Assembly: GCF_017114915.1 (NCBI RefSeq)
Contig: NZ_JAAUOE010000034.1
Span: forward strand, 23,692-60,887
Origin: Pseudomonas frederiksbergensis
GTDB taxonomy: Bacteria; Pseudomonadota; Gammaproteobacteria; Pseudomonadales; Pseudomonadaceae
Length of the DNA stretch: 37,196 bases
Direction of reading: 5' to 3'
The position numbers and the translations under genes were made by a program. How positions within the stretch are numbered: position 1 is the stretch's first letter; each line of letters begins with the position of its first letter. Positions 26,759 to 34,302 of this stretch are shown here, one piece after another. The notes beneath the pieces are model-generated. The model did not search any database and was not told the origin of the DNA. It was given only the letters and a program-made list of their open reading frames with translations.

Positions 26759-26802
26759 GGCGCTTGCTCGAATCCCATCCTTTCCCACCCGGTGTCTGAG
26801 TC

Positions 26803-27240
26803 ATGGCCAAGCCTTCGTTTATTAATTTGTGGAGCAGCTATCCCACCGTCAAGGATCCATGCGACCAGCCCTGGGGCAACCAGTGCGCGATTCGCATGAG
26901 TGTCGCGTTGAATGGCGAGTTGACGATCAAGGTCAACAAATCGACCTACACCGATCCCAAATGCAAGCATGAACATGCCCGTGGCGCCGAGTCCCTGGCC
27001 AACTGGCTCTGGCGGCATCATTTGGGTCGCCCGACCATTCTGAGCGGCAGCGCAGCTGACCGGCTGACACTGAGCCAAAAGACCGGGATCATTTTTTTCA
27101 AGGATTGCTTTGCCCGTTCAAACGAGCTTGAAAGCCAGCGTTCCGGCGACCACATCGATCTATGGAATCGTGGCCGAACCAAGGGCTTCTTTGATGGTGA
27201 CTTCCTTTCCAAACAGGTCTGGTTCTGGGAGCTGACATGA
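26803..27240 (+). CDS. tae4: Tae4-type T6SS amidase effector
   Basis: A 145-aa cysteine amidase of the Tae4 family. The catalytic Cys28 sits in NQCAIRMS and His117 in GDHIDLWN, with an acidic FFDGDF segment (130-134) as a candidate third residue. The family cleaves the gamma-D-Glu-mDAP bond of peptidoglycan in recipient cells. There is no signal peptide, as expected for a T6SS effector delivered directly; its size suits Hcp carriage. The ribosome binding site upstream is weak. Its stop overlaps the ATG of the next gene (ATGA), the usual coupling of effector and immunity. It occupies the hcp-tssE interval where P. aeruginosa HSI-I has tagJ. Confidence 0.88.
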   Translation: MAKPSFINLWSSYPTVKDPCDQPWGNQCAIRMSVALNGELTIKVNKSTYTDPKCKHEHARGAESLANWLWRHHLGRPTILSGSAADRLTLSQKTGIIFFKDCFARSNELESQRSGDHIDLWNRGRTKGFFDGDFLSKQVWFWELT

Positions 27241-27683
27241 TAGGGCCAACGCTACGGGCGACGCTCCTGTGCAGCCTGCTGATCAGCTTGAATGCCTGCG
27301 CTGAAACTGACCCTGATCAACTCGACGCACCCGCTCGCACTCAGGGAACATTCGCGGGCCAGGCACTTAAGTTAGTCGACCTGAACGGTCAATGTGCGGT
27401 CCTCAAACCAGATCAGACTCATCTGGTACTGGGCATGGAGTGGCCGTGCTACTTCAACCTGAACCCAAGGGGTGAATTGCGGGTAGAAATGTTCAGAGGC
27501 GTTCCGATCTTTCTAGTAGAACGGAGCGTGCCCGAGCCACCGCCGAGTCGGGACTGCGACGCCAAATCCCAGGCTGTACGCAAGATCAATGGTGTTCTGG
27601 AAGCCTCGTCGGTCAACCCCAGCGCCATGTGCGGGCTCGGCCAACAAGACCAGAAAATGTTTACGGCGCTGTTCCGGTGGTAA
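27237..27683 (+). CDS. Probable periplasmic immunity protein for Tae4 (first paralogue)
   Basis: A 148-aa exported protein. The signal ends LISLNACAE, so Cys21 could be a lipobox cysteine (LNAC, with an unusual Asn) or part of an ACA signal-peptidase-I site. The mature domain has four cysteines (NGQC, EWPC, SRDC, AMCG) conserved in the second paralogue at 27779, suggesting disulfides in the periplasm. It is coupled to tae4 by an ATGA overlap and is of the size expected for an amidase inhibitor. I did not recognise the fold, and it does not look like the helical Tai4 family known to me. The immunity role is inferred from coupling, export and paralogy. Confidence 0.8.
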   Translation: MIGPTLRATLLCSLLISLNACAETDPDQLDAPARTQGTFAGQALKLVDLNGQCAVLKPDQTHLVLGMEWPCYFNLNPRGELRVEMFRGVPIFLVERSVPEPPPSRDCDAKSQAVRKINGVLEASSVNPSAMCGLGQQDQKMFTALFRW

Positions 27684-27734
27684 CCGACATCGCCAGTCGT
27701 GATCGCCTGCAACTGTCCATGCTGGACCGGTTGA
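27677..27734 (+). pseudogene. Truncated duplicate of the tssE 5' end
   Basis: These 58 nt match 28198-28255, the first 19 codons of tssE, at 52 of 58 positions without gaps. The match includes the GTG start overlapping the preceding immunity gene stop (GTGGTAACC). Translation reads VVTDIASRDRLQLSMLDRL, against VVTEIATRDRLQPSLLDRL in the intact gene. Similarity stops abruptly after TTGA at 27734. This is a duplication or recombination scar, not a functional baseplate gene. Confidence 0.88.
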
Positions 27735-27744
27735 ACGCGCCGAG

Positions 27745-27776
27745 GGTGTCCGAGTCATGGCCGGGTCATCGTTTAT
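27745..27776 (+). pseudogene. Remnant of a tae4 start region
   Basis: These 32 nt match 26791-26822 (tae4 leader, ATG and first seven codons) at 27 of 32 positions. The encoded start MAGSSFI parallels MAKPSFI of the intact tae4. Similarity ends right where the second immunity gene begins, so nearly the whole effector body has been deleted. Ten nt (27735-27744) separate it from the tssE fragment. Confidence 0.75.
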
Positions 27777-27778
27777 CC

Positions 27779-28204
27779 GTGAAAAAGCACCTGCTCACCA
27801 TGTGCCTGGCGATGAACCTGATCAGCCTGAACGCATGGGCCGAACATACCGAGATGCCTACAACCCAGGCCGTCTTTGTCGGGCAGCAACTCAGGCTGAT
27901 TGACGACCAGGGTCAATGCACGCTGGTCAAACCCGACCAGAGTCGCATGAAGCTGGACATGGAGTGGCCTTGCAGCTTCAGCCTGAATAAACAGCAGCAA
28001 CTGCGCGTAGAGACGTTCAACGACATCCCGATATTTTCGGTCTGGCGTAGCGAACACATGCCTGCGCCCAGCCGCGACTGCCTCAGCAAAATGCAGGCTA
28101 TTCGCCGGATCAAGGGGAGCCTGGAGGCGGGAGCGGTCAACACGTTTGCGTCCTGCGGCTCGGGCGGGGACCAGAAAATGTATGTGGGGCCATTTACGTG
28201 GTAA
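27779..28204 (+). CDS. Second, probably orphan, immunity paralogue
   Basis: A 141-aa exported protein, clearly homologous along its length to the product of 27237-27683: shared FVGQ/FAGQ, KPDQ, MEWPC, LRVE, PSRDC, QAIR/QAVR, DQKM and a terminal F-x-W before the stop. The four mature cysteines are kept. The signal ends SLNAWAE, so the possible lipobox Cys of its partner is Trp here; this form should be soluble in the periplasm. The start is GTG at 27779 without a clear Shine-Dalgarno. The frame stays open upstream into the tssE fragment, whose GTG at 27677 would give an N-terminal extension of 34 residues. Its own effector appears deleted. Its stop overlaps the tssE start. Confidence 0.78.
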   Translation: MKKHLLTMCLAMNLISLNAWAEHTEMPTTQAVFVGQQLRLIDDQGQCTLVKPDQSRMKLDMEWPCSFSLNKQQQLRVETFNDIPIFSVWRSEHMPAPSRDCLSKMQAIRRIKGSLEAGAVNTFASCGSGGDQKMYVGPFTW

Positions 28205-28710
28205 CCGAAATCGCCACCCGCGATCGCCTGCAACCGTCCCTGCTGGACCGGTTGACCGATGACGATCCGAGCAATCTCAAGGAAAGCGCCGACAAGCGCG
28301 TGCTATCCCTGAGCCAACTCAAAGCCTCCGTGCTGCGTGACTTGGCGTGGCTGCTCAACACCACTTCATTGCTCAGCGCCGATGCGACCCTGCACACCCC
28401 GGCGGGCACTTCGGTGGTCAACTTCGGGCTGCCGGCTCTGGCCGGCAACAGCGCGTCGAACGTCGACATCGCGGCGCTTGAAGCGCTGATCCACCAGGCC
28501 ATCGCCACGTTCGAACCGCGGATTCTGCGCCATACCCTGCGCGTGCGGGCCCGGGCGTCCGCCGAAATGAACCACAACGCCCTGAGTTTCGAGATCGAAG
28601 GCGATCTCTGGGCGCAGCCGGTGCCGCTGCGCTTGATGCTGCAAACCGACCTGGACCTGGAATCCGGCCATGTGCGGGTGGTCAACGCCGACCAGCGGAG
28701 ACGCTCATGA
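28198..28710 (+). CDS. tssE: TssE, gp25-like baseplate wedge protein
   Basis: A 170-aa cytoplasmic baseplate component of the GPW/gp25 family. The N-terminus (SLLDRLTDD) and the LSQLKASVLRDLAWLLNT and VVNFGLPALAG segments are typical, with IRVRA-like strands near the C-terminus. It forms the wedge with TssF and TssG and contacts the sheath base. The start is GTG at 28198, overlapping the immunity stop. No strong Shine-Dalgarno is seen, suggesting translational coupling; the duplicated copy at 27677 keeps the same overlap, which supports this start. It overlaps tssF by 4 nt. Confidence 0.95.
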   Translation: MVTEIATRDRLQPSLLDRLTDDDPSNLKESADKRVLSLSQLKASVLRDLAWLLNTTSLLSADATLHTPAGTSVVNFGLPALAGNSASNVDIAALEALIHQAIATFEPRILRHTLRVRARASAEMNHNALSFEIEGDLWAQPVPLRLMLQTDLDLESGHVRVVNADQRRRS

Positions 28711-30566
28711 ACCCGCGCCTGCTGGAGCTGTACAACCAGGAATTGCACCACGTGCGCGAAAGCGCGGCGGAGTTCGCCCAGGAATACCCGAAAATCGCCA
28801 GTCGGCTGACGTTGTCCGGCATGGACTGCGCCGACCCATACGTCGAGCGTTTGCTGGAGGGCTTCGCCTACCTGACGGCCCGGGTACAGCTCAAGCTCGA
28901 TGCCGAGTACCCGACCTTCACCCACAATCTGCTGGAAATCGCCTACCCACATTATCTGGCGCCGACACCGTCGATGACCGTGGTGCACTTGCAGGCCGAC
29001 CCCGATGAAGGCTCGCTGAGCAGCGGCTTCCCGCTGCCCCGGGACACGGCCCTGCGCGCCACCCTGGGACGCGAAACCCAAACCTGCTGCGAGTACCGCA
29101 CCGCCCACGCGGTGACGTTGTGGCCGTTGCAGGTCAGCCAGGCCGAGTATTTCGGCAACCCATCCGCCGTGCTCGGGCGCCTGGCCGCCAGCGCGCCGAA
29201 GGCCAAGGCCGGCCTGCGCCTGACCCTGCGCACCGGTGCCGAACTGCCGTTCAACAGTCTGGCCCTGGACAACCTGCCGTTGTACCTCAACGGTGCGGAC
29301 GAGCAGCCCTTCCGCCTCTACGAACAGCTGCTGGGCAACGCCTGCGCCGTGTTCGCCCGTCAGCCCGGCGCCGATTGGGTCGAGCGCCTGCCGCAGGACG
29401 CCCTGCGCTCCGTGGGATTCGACGATACCGACGCCGCGCTGCCCGTGGTCTCGCGGGCCTTCCAGGGCTATCGCCTGTTGCAGGAATACTTCGCCCTGCC
29501 CCATCGCTTTCTGTTTGTCGATTTCACCCAACTGAGCCGGGCGGTCAAACGCTGCGACGGCCAGGAACTGGAATTGATCGTGCTGTTCGAGCGTCACGAT
29601 CCGAGCCTGGAAGGCAGCGTCGGTGCCGCGCAGTTCCTGCCGTTCTGCACCCCGGCCATCAATTTGTTTCCCAAGCGCCTGGATCGCATTCACCTGTCGG
29701 AACGGGTCAATGAACACCATGTGATCGCCGACCGTACCCGGCCGATGGATTTCGAGATTCATTCTCTGACCGCCCTCACCGGCCATGGCACCGGGGCGGA
29801 GCAGCCTTTCTTGCCGTTCTATGCCGTACGCGATCCGTCTCGCTACGGCCGCGATCAGGCCTGGTACACGGTGCGGCGCGAACCTCGCGTGCTGTCCAGC
29901 GGCCAGCGGCGCAACGGCCCGCGCTCGACTTACATCGGCAGCGAAACCTTCGTCAGTCTGGTGGACAGTCAGCAGGCGCCCTATCGCCACGACCTGCGCC
30001 AACTGGGCGTAACGGCGTTGTGTACCAACCGCGACCTGCCGCTGTTCATGAGCGTGGGCAATAGCAAGACCGACTTCACCCTGGCCGATAGCGCCCCGGT
30101 AGCGGCGGTGCGCTGCGTGGCAGGCCCGAGCCGCCCACGCGCCAGCCATGCCCACGACGCCAAGGCCTGGCGATTGATCAGCCAGCTGTCGCTCAACTAC
30201 TTGTCCCTCAGCGAGCAAGGCCAGGGCGCCGCCGCCCTGCGCGAGCTGCTGCGCCTGTATGGCGACGACAACGATGCAGCCTTGCAGTTGCAGATCGAAG
30301 GCCTGCGCGAAGTCAGCAGCAAGGCCTGCACCCGACGCTTGCCAATGCCGGGCCCGATCGTGTTTGGTCGTGGCCTGGAGATCACCCTGGAATTCGATGA
30401 AAACGCGTTTCGCGGCACGGGGGTCTTCTTGCTCGGTGCCGTGTTCGAGCGCTTCCTGGCACGCTACGTGTCGATCAACAGTTTTACCGAGACGGTGATC
30501 CGTACCACCGAACGCGGCGAGATCATGCGATGGAAAGCCAAGCCCGGACGCCGTCCGACCCTGTGA
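28707..30566 (+). CDS. tssF: TssF, baseplate wedge protein (VasA/ImpG)
   Basis: A 619-aa protein with the family N-terminus LLELYNQELHHVRESAAEFAQ, then EYPKIASRL, DPYVERLLEGFAYLTAR and AYPHYLAPTPSM, and a C-terminal FGRGLEITLEFDENAFRG element. It forms the wedge complex with TssG and TssE around the VgrG hub. The ATG overlaps the tssE stop (ATGA). Length is typical and no disruption is seen. Confidence 0.97.
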   Translation: MNPRLLELYNQELHHVRESAAEFAQEYPKIASRLTLSGMDCADPYVERLLEGFAYLTARVQLKLDAEYPTFTHNLLEIAYPHYLAPTPSMTVVHLQADPDEGSLSSGFPLPRDTALRATLGRETQTCCEYRTAHAVTLWPLQVSQAEYFGNPSAVLGRLAASAPKAKAGLRLTLRTGAELPFNSLALDNLPLYLNGADEQPFRLYEQLLGNACAVFARQPGADWVERLPQDALRSVGFDDTDAALPVVSRAFQGYRLLQEYFALPHRFLFVDFTQLSRAVKRCDGQELELIVLFERHDPSLEGSVGAAQFLPFCTPAINLFPKRLDRIHLSERVNEHHVIADRTRPMDFEIHSLTALTGHGTGAEQPFLPFYAVRDPSRYGRDQAWYTVRREPRVLSSGQRRNGPRSTYIGSETFVSLVDSQQAPYRHDLRQLGVTALCTNRDLPLFMSVGNSKTDFTLADSAPVAAVRCVAGPSRPRASHAHDAKAWRLISQLSLNYLSLSEQGQGAAALRELLRLYGDDNDAALQLQIEGLREVSSKACTRRLPMPGPIVFGRGLEITLEFDENAFRGTGVFLLGAVFERFLARYVSINSFTETVIRTTERGEIMRWKAKPGRRPTL

Positions 30567-31582
30567 GTACCCTGGACGCGATGCACCAGAAGCCCTGGGA
30601 ATACGACTTCTTCCAGGCGTTGCGGCGCATCGAGTGCGAATCGCCTGACCTGCCGCGCCTGGGCCATTCATTGCGCCTGGCCGATGATCCGCTGCGCCTT
30701 GGGCAACAGGCCGATTGCACCTTTGCCCCTTCGACCCTGGCCTCGGTGCAGCCGGGCATCGACGGTTCGCCGGCGCGCCTGGAGCAGTTCTTTTTCGGCC
30801 TCGGCGGCCCCAACGGTCCGTTGCCGTTGCACCTCACCGAATATGTGCGCGAACGCCAGCGCAACAATGCCGACAGCACCAGCAAACGCTTCCTGGACGT
30901 GTTCCACCATCGCCTGCTGAGTCTGTTTTACCGGGCCTGGGCCGAAGCGCGGCCGACGGTCAGCCATGATCGCCCGGACGATGACTATTGGTCGGCACGC
31001 CTGGCGGCACTGAGCGGCCGAGGCATGCCGAGCCTGCTCAAACAAGGGCTGATCCCCGACACGGCGAAGCTGCATTACAGCGGTCATCTGTCGGCGCAAA
31101 CCCGCTACCCGGATGGCTTGAAAGCCATTCTCAGCGACTACTTCGGGCTGCCGGTGGAGATCGAAGAGTACGTCGGCCAGTGGCTGGAGCTGCCGGAACG
31201 CAGCCGCGTGGGCGTCAGCGCCCATCAATTGGGCACGGATTTTTGCCTGGGCCGTTACGTCTGGGATCGCCAACACAAATTTCGCATTCGCCTGGGGCCA
31301 CTCAAGCTCGATGACTACATGGGCATGCTGCCCGGCAGCCAACCCTTCAATGAGCTGGTGACGTGGGTGGCCGAATACCTGGGCCATGAACTGGACTGGG
31401 ATCTGAACCTGGTTCTGAAACAACCCGAAGTACCGGCGCTGCAACTCAATGGCCGCTTCCGCCTGGGGTTCAATACCTGGCTGGGCAGGCCTGCAAACGA
31501 TGCCAAGGATTTAATACTGGCCCGGCATTACGCCGAGCAAGCCAACACCTCACAGATCTCAAGGAGCCAAGAGCATGGGTGA
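30530..31582 (+). CDS. tssG: TssG, baseplate wedge protein (VasB/ImpH)
   Basis: A 350-aa protein with the TssG signature WEYDFFQALRRIE, FFFGLGGPNGPLPLHLTEY and LDVFHHRLLSLFYRAWAEARP. It partners TssF and contacts TssK. Its ATG lies 37 nt inside the tssF end, and its C-terminus overlaps the clpV start by 8 nt, so translation of the baseplate genes is tightly coupled. Length is normal for the family. Confidence 0.96.
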   Translation: MESQARTPSDPVSTLDAMHQKPWEYDFFQALRRIECESPDLPRLGHSLRLADDPLRLGQQADCTFAPSTLASVQPGIDGSPARLEQFFFGLGGPNGPLPLHLTEYVRERQRNNADSTSKRFLDVFHHRLLSLFYRAWAEARPTVSHDRPDDDYWSARLAALSGRGMPSLLKQGLIPDTAKLHYSGHLSAQTRYPDGLKAILSDYFGLPVEIEEYVGQWLELPERSRVGVSAHQLGTDFCLGRYVWDRQHKFRIRLGPLKLDDYMGMLPGSQPFNELVTWVAEYLGHELDWDLNLVLKQPEVPALQLNGRFRLGFNTWLGRPANDAKDLILARHYAEQANTSQISRSQEHG

Positions 31583-34253
31583 AATCAGTCGCGCCGCGTT
31601 GTTCGGCAAACTCAACAGCGTGGGCTACAAAGCCATCGAAGCCGCCACCGTGTTCTGCAAGTTGCGCGGTAACCCTTATGTGGAACTGGCCCACTGGTTT
31701 CATCAGTTGCTGCAATTGCAGGACTCGGACCTGCACCGCCTCATCCGCCAGTTCAATATCGAGCCGGCGCGCCTGGCCCGGGACCTGACCGATGCCCTGG
31801 ACCGTTTGCCACGGGGCTCGACGTCCATCACTGACTTGTCCTCCCATGTGGAAGAAGCCGTGGAGCGCGGCTGGGTCTACGGCAGCCTGATGTTCGGCGA
31901 AAGCCAGGTGCGTACCGGTTACCTGGTGCTGGGCATCCTCAAGACGCCGAGCCTGCGCCATGGGTTGCTGGGGCTGTCGGCGGAGTTTGACAAGATCAAG
32001 GTCGAGGCCCTGAGCGAGCGTTTTGACGAATACGTCGGCGACTCGCCGGAAAATGCCCTCGGCGCCAGCGATGGCTTCAACGCCGGCAGCGTACCCGGCG
32101 AAGCCAGCGGCGCCATGGCCCCCAGCGCCATGGGCAAGCAGGAAGCGCTCAAGCGTTTTACCGTCGACCTCACCGAGCAGGCCCGCAGCGGCAAGCTAGA
32201 CCCGATTGTCGGGCGTGACGAAGAGATCCGCCAACTGGTGGACATCCTCATGCGCCGTCGGCAGAACAACCCGATCCTGACCGGTGAAGCCGGCGTCGGT
32301 AAAACCGCCGTGGTCGAAGGTTTTGCCCTGCGCATCGTTGCCGGTGACGTGCCGCCGGCGCTCAAGGACGTGGAACTGCGCAGCCTCGACGTCGGCCTGT
32401 TGCAGGCCGGCGCGAGCATGAAAGGTGAATTCGAACAGCGCCTGCGCCAGGTCATCGAAGACGTCCAGGCCTCGCCAAAACCGATCATCCTGTTCATCGA
32501 CGAAGCCCACACGCTGGTAGGTGCCGGTGGTGCCGCCGGCACCGGGGATGCGGCCAATCTGCTCAAACCGGCGCTCGCCCGGGGCACGTTGCGCACCGTG
32601 GCCGCCACCACGTGGGCCGAGTACAAGAAGCACATCGAAAAAGACCCGGCCCTGACCCGTCGCTTCCAGGTGGTGCAAGTGGCCGAGCCGTCCGAAGACA
32701 AGGCGCTGCTGATGATGCGCGGCGTGGCCTCGACCATGGAAAAACACCATCAGGTGCAGATCCTCGACGAAGCCCTGGAAGCCTCGGTCAAACTGTCCCA
32801 TCGCTACATCCCGGCGCGCCAGTTGCCGGACAAATCCGTGAGCCTGCTGGACACCGCCTGCGCCCGGGTCGCCATCAGCCTGCACGCCGTGCCGGCCGAA
32901 GTGGACGACAGCCGTCGGCGCATCGAGGCCTTGGAAACCGAGCTGCAAATCATTGCCCGCGAGCACGCCATCGGCATCGTCATCGGCGCCCGCCAAACCC
33001 AAAGCGAAAACCTGTTGAGCGCCGAACGCGAACGCCTCGCCGAGTTGGAAAGCCGCTGGACCGAAGAAAAAGCCCTGGTGGACGAACTGCTCGCCACCCG
33101 CGCCACCCTGCGCGAGCGCGTCGGTGTGGTGGACAGCGAGGACGGCAGCGAGACCAACCACGCCTTGCGCGAAAAACTGGTGGACCTGCAACAGCGTCTC
33201 AGCGCCCTGCAAGGGGAAACGCCGCTGATTCTGCCGACGGTCGATTACCAGGCCGTGGCCTCGGTGGTCGCCGACTGGACCGGCATTCCGGTGGGCCGCA
33301 TGGCCCGCAACGAACTGGAAACCGTGCTCAACCTCGACCAGCACCTGAAAAAACGCATCATCGGCCAGGACCATGCCTTGCAGATGATCGCCAAACGCAT
33401 CCAGACCTCCCGCGCCGGCCTCGACAACCCGAGCAAGCCGATTGGCGTGTTCATGCTCGCCGGCACCTCCGGCGTGGGCAAGACCGAAACCGCGCTGGCG
33501 CTGGCCGAAGCCATGTACGGCGGCGAGCAGAACGTCATCACCATCAACATGAGTGAATTCCAGGAAGCCCACACCGTGTCCACCCTCAAGGGCGCGCCAC
33601 CGGGCTACATCGGCTATGGCGAAGGCGGCGTACTGACCGAAGCCGTGCGGCGCAAACCCTACAGCGTGGTGCTGCTGGATGAGGTGGAAAAAGCCCATCC
33701 GGACGTGCACGAGATTTTCTTCCAGGTCTTCGACAAAGGCGTGATGGAGGACGGCGAAGGCCGGGTGATCGACTTCAAGAACACCTTGATTCTGCTGACC
33801 ACCAATGCCGGCACCGAGCTGATTGCCCAGGTCTGCAAAGACCCGCAAAACGTGCCCGAACCCGAGGAAATCGCCAAGGCCCTGCGCCAACCGCTGCTGG
33901 AGATTTTCCCCCCGGCATTGCTGGGCCGCTTGGTGACCATTCCGTACTACCCACTCAGCGACGACATGCTCAAGGCCATTACCCGCCTGCAACTCAACCG
34001 CATCAAAAAGCGCGTGGAGAACACTCACGAAGTGGCCTTCGATTACGACGACGCGGTGATCGACCTGATCGTCTCCCGCTGCACCGAAACCGAAAGCGGC
34101 GGCCGGATGATCGACACCATCCTGACCAACAGCCTGCTGCCAGACATGAGCCGCGAGTTCCTCACCCGCATGCTCGAAGGCAAAGCGCTGGCGAGCGTAC
34201 GGATCAGTGCCCGGGATAACGAATTGCACTACGACTTCAGCGACGCCGCCTAA
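31575..34253 (+). CDS. clpV: ClpV (TssH), AAA+ ATPase recycling the contracted sheath
   Basis: An 892-aa Clp/Hsp100 protein. The N-domain (about 1-160) binds contracted sheath. The first AAA+ module has Walker A GEAGVGKT at 237-244 and Walker B ILFIDEAH near 305. A coiled-coil middle domain (about 410-530) follows. The second AAA+ module has Walker A GTSGVGKT at 630-637 and Walker B VVLLDEVEKAHPDV near 697. It depolymerises TssBC after firing and is the downstream point of Fha-dependent activation in HSI-I. The ATG follows AAGGAGCC. All ATPase motifs are intact. Confidence 0.97.
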   Translation: MGEISRAALFGKLNSVGYKAIEAATVFCKLRGNPYVELAHWFHQLLQLQDSDLHRLIRQFNIEPARLARDLTDALDRLPRGSTSITDLSSHVEEAVERGWVYGSLMFGESQVRTGYLVLGILKTPSLRHGLLGLSAEFDKIKVEALSERFDEYVGDSPENALGASDGFNAGSVPGEASGAMAPSAMGKQEALKRFTVDLTEQARSGKLDPIVGRDEEIRQLVDILMRRRQNNPILTGEAGVGKTAVVEGFALRIVAGDVPPALKDVELRSLDVGLLQAGASMKGEFEQRLRQVIEDVQASPKPIILFIDEAHTLVGAGGAAGTGDAANLLKPALARGTLRTVAATTWAEYKKHIEKDPALTRRFQVVQVAEPSEDKALLMMRGVASTMEKHHQVQILDEALEASVKLSHRYIPARQLPDKSVSLLDTACARVAISLHAVPAEVDDSRRRIEALETELQIIAREHAIGIVIGARQTQSENLLSAERERLAELESRWTEEKALVDELLATRATLRERVGVVDSEDGSETNHALREKLVDLQQRLSALQGETPLILPTVDYQAVASVVADWTGIPVGRMARNELETVLNLDQHLKKRIIGQDHALQMIAKRIQTSRAGLDNPSKPIGVFMLAGTSGVGKTETALALAEAMYGGEQNVITINMSEFQEAHTVSTLKGAPPGYIGYGEGGVLTEAVRRKPYSVVLLDEVEKAHPDVHEIFFQVFDKGVMEDGEGRVIDFKNTLILLTTNAGTELIAQVCKDPQNVPEPEEIAKALRQPLLEIFPPALLGRLVTIPYYPLSDDMLKAITRLQLNRIKKRVENTHEVAFDYDDAVIDLIVSRCTETESGGRMIDTILTNSLLPDMSREFLTRMLEGKALASVRISARDNELHYDFSDAA

Positions 34254-34302
34254 GCGGCGCCTCCTCCGGAGGAAGGAATCCAGCAGTGACAAGGGATAAT
34301 TG

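Noticed and set aside
28194..30671. Long minus-strand open frame of 825 codons opposite tssE and tssF
   Set aside because: Antisense shadow of GC-rich codon usage; it lies fully under recognisable baseplate genes and has no family signature.
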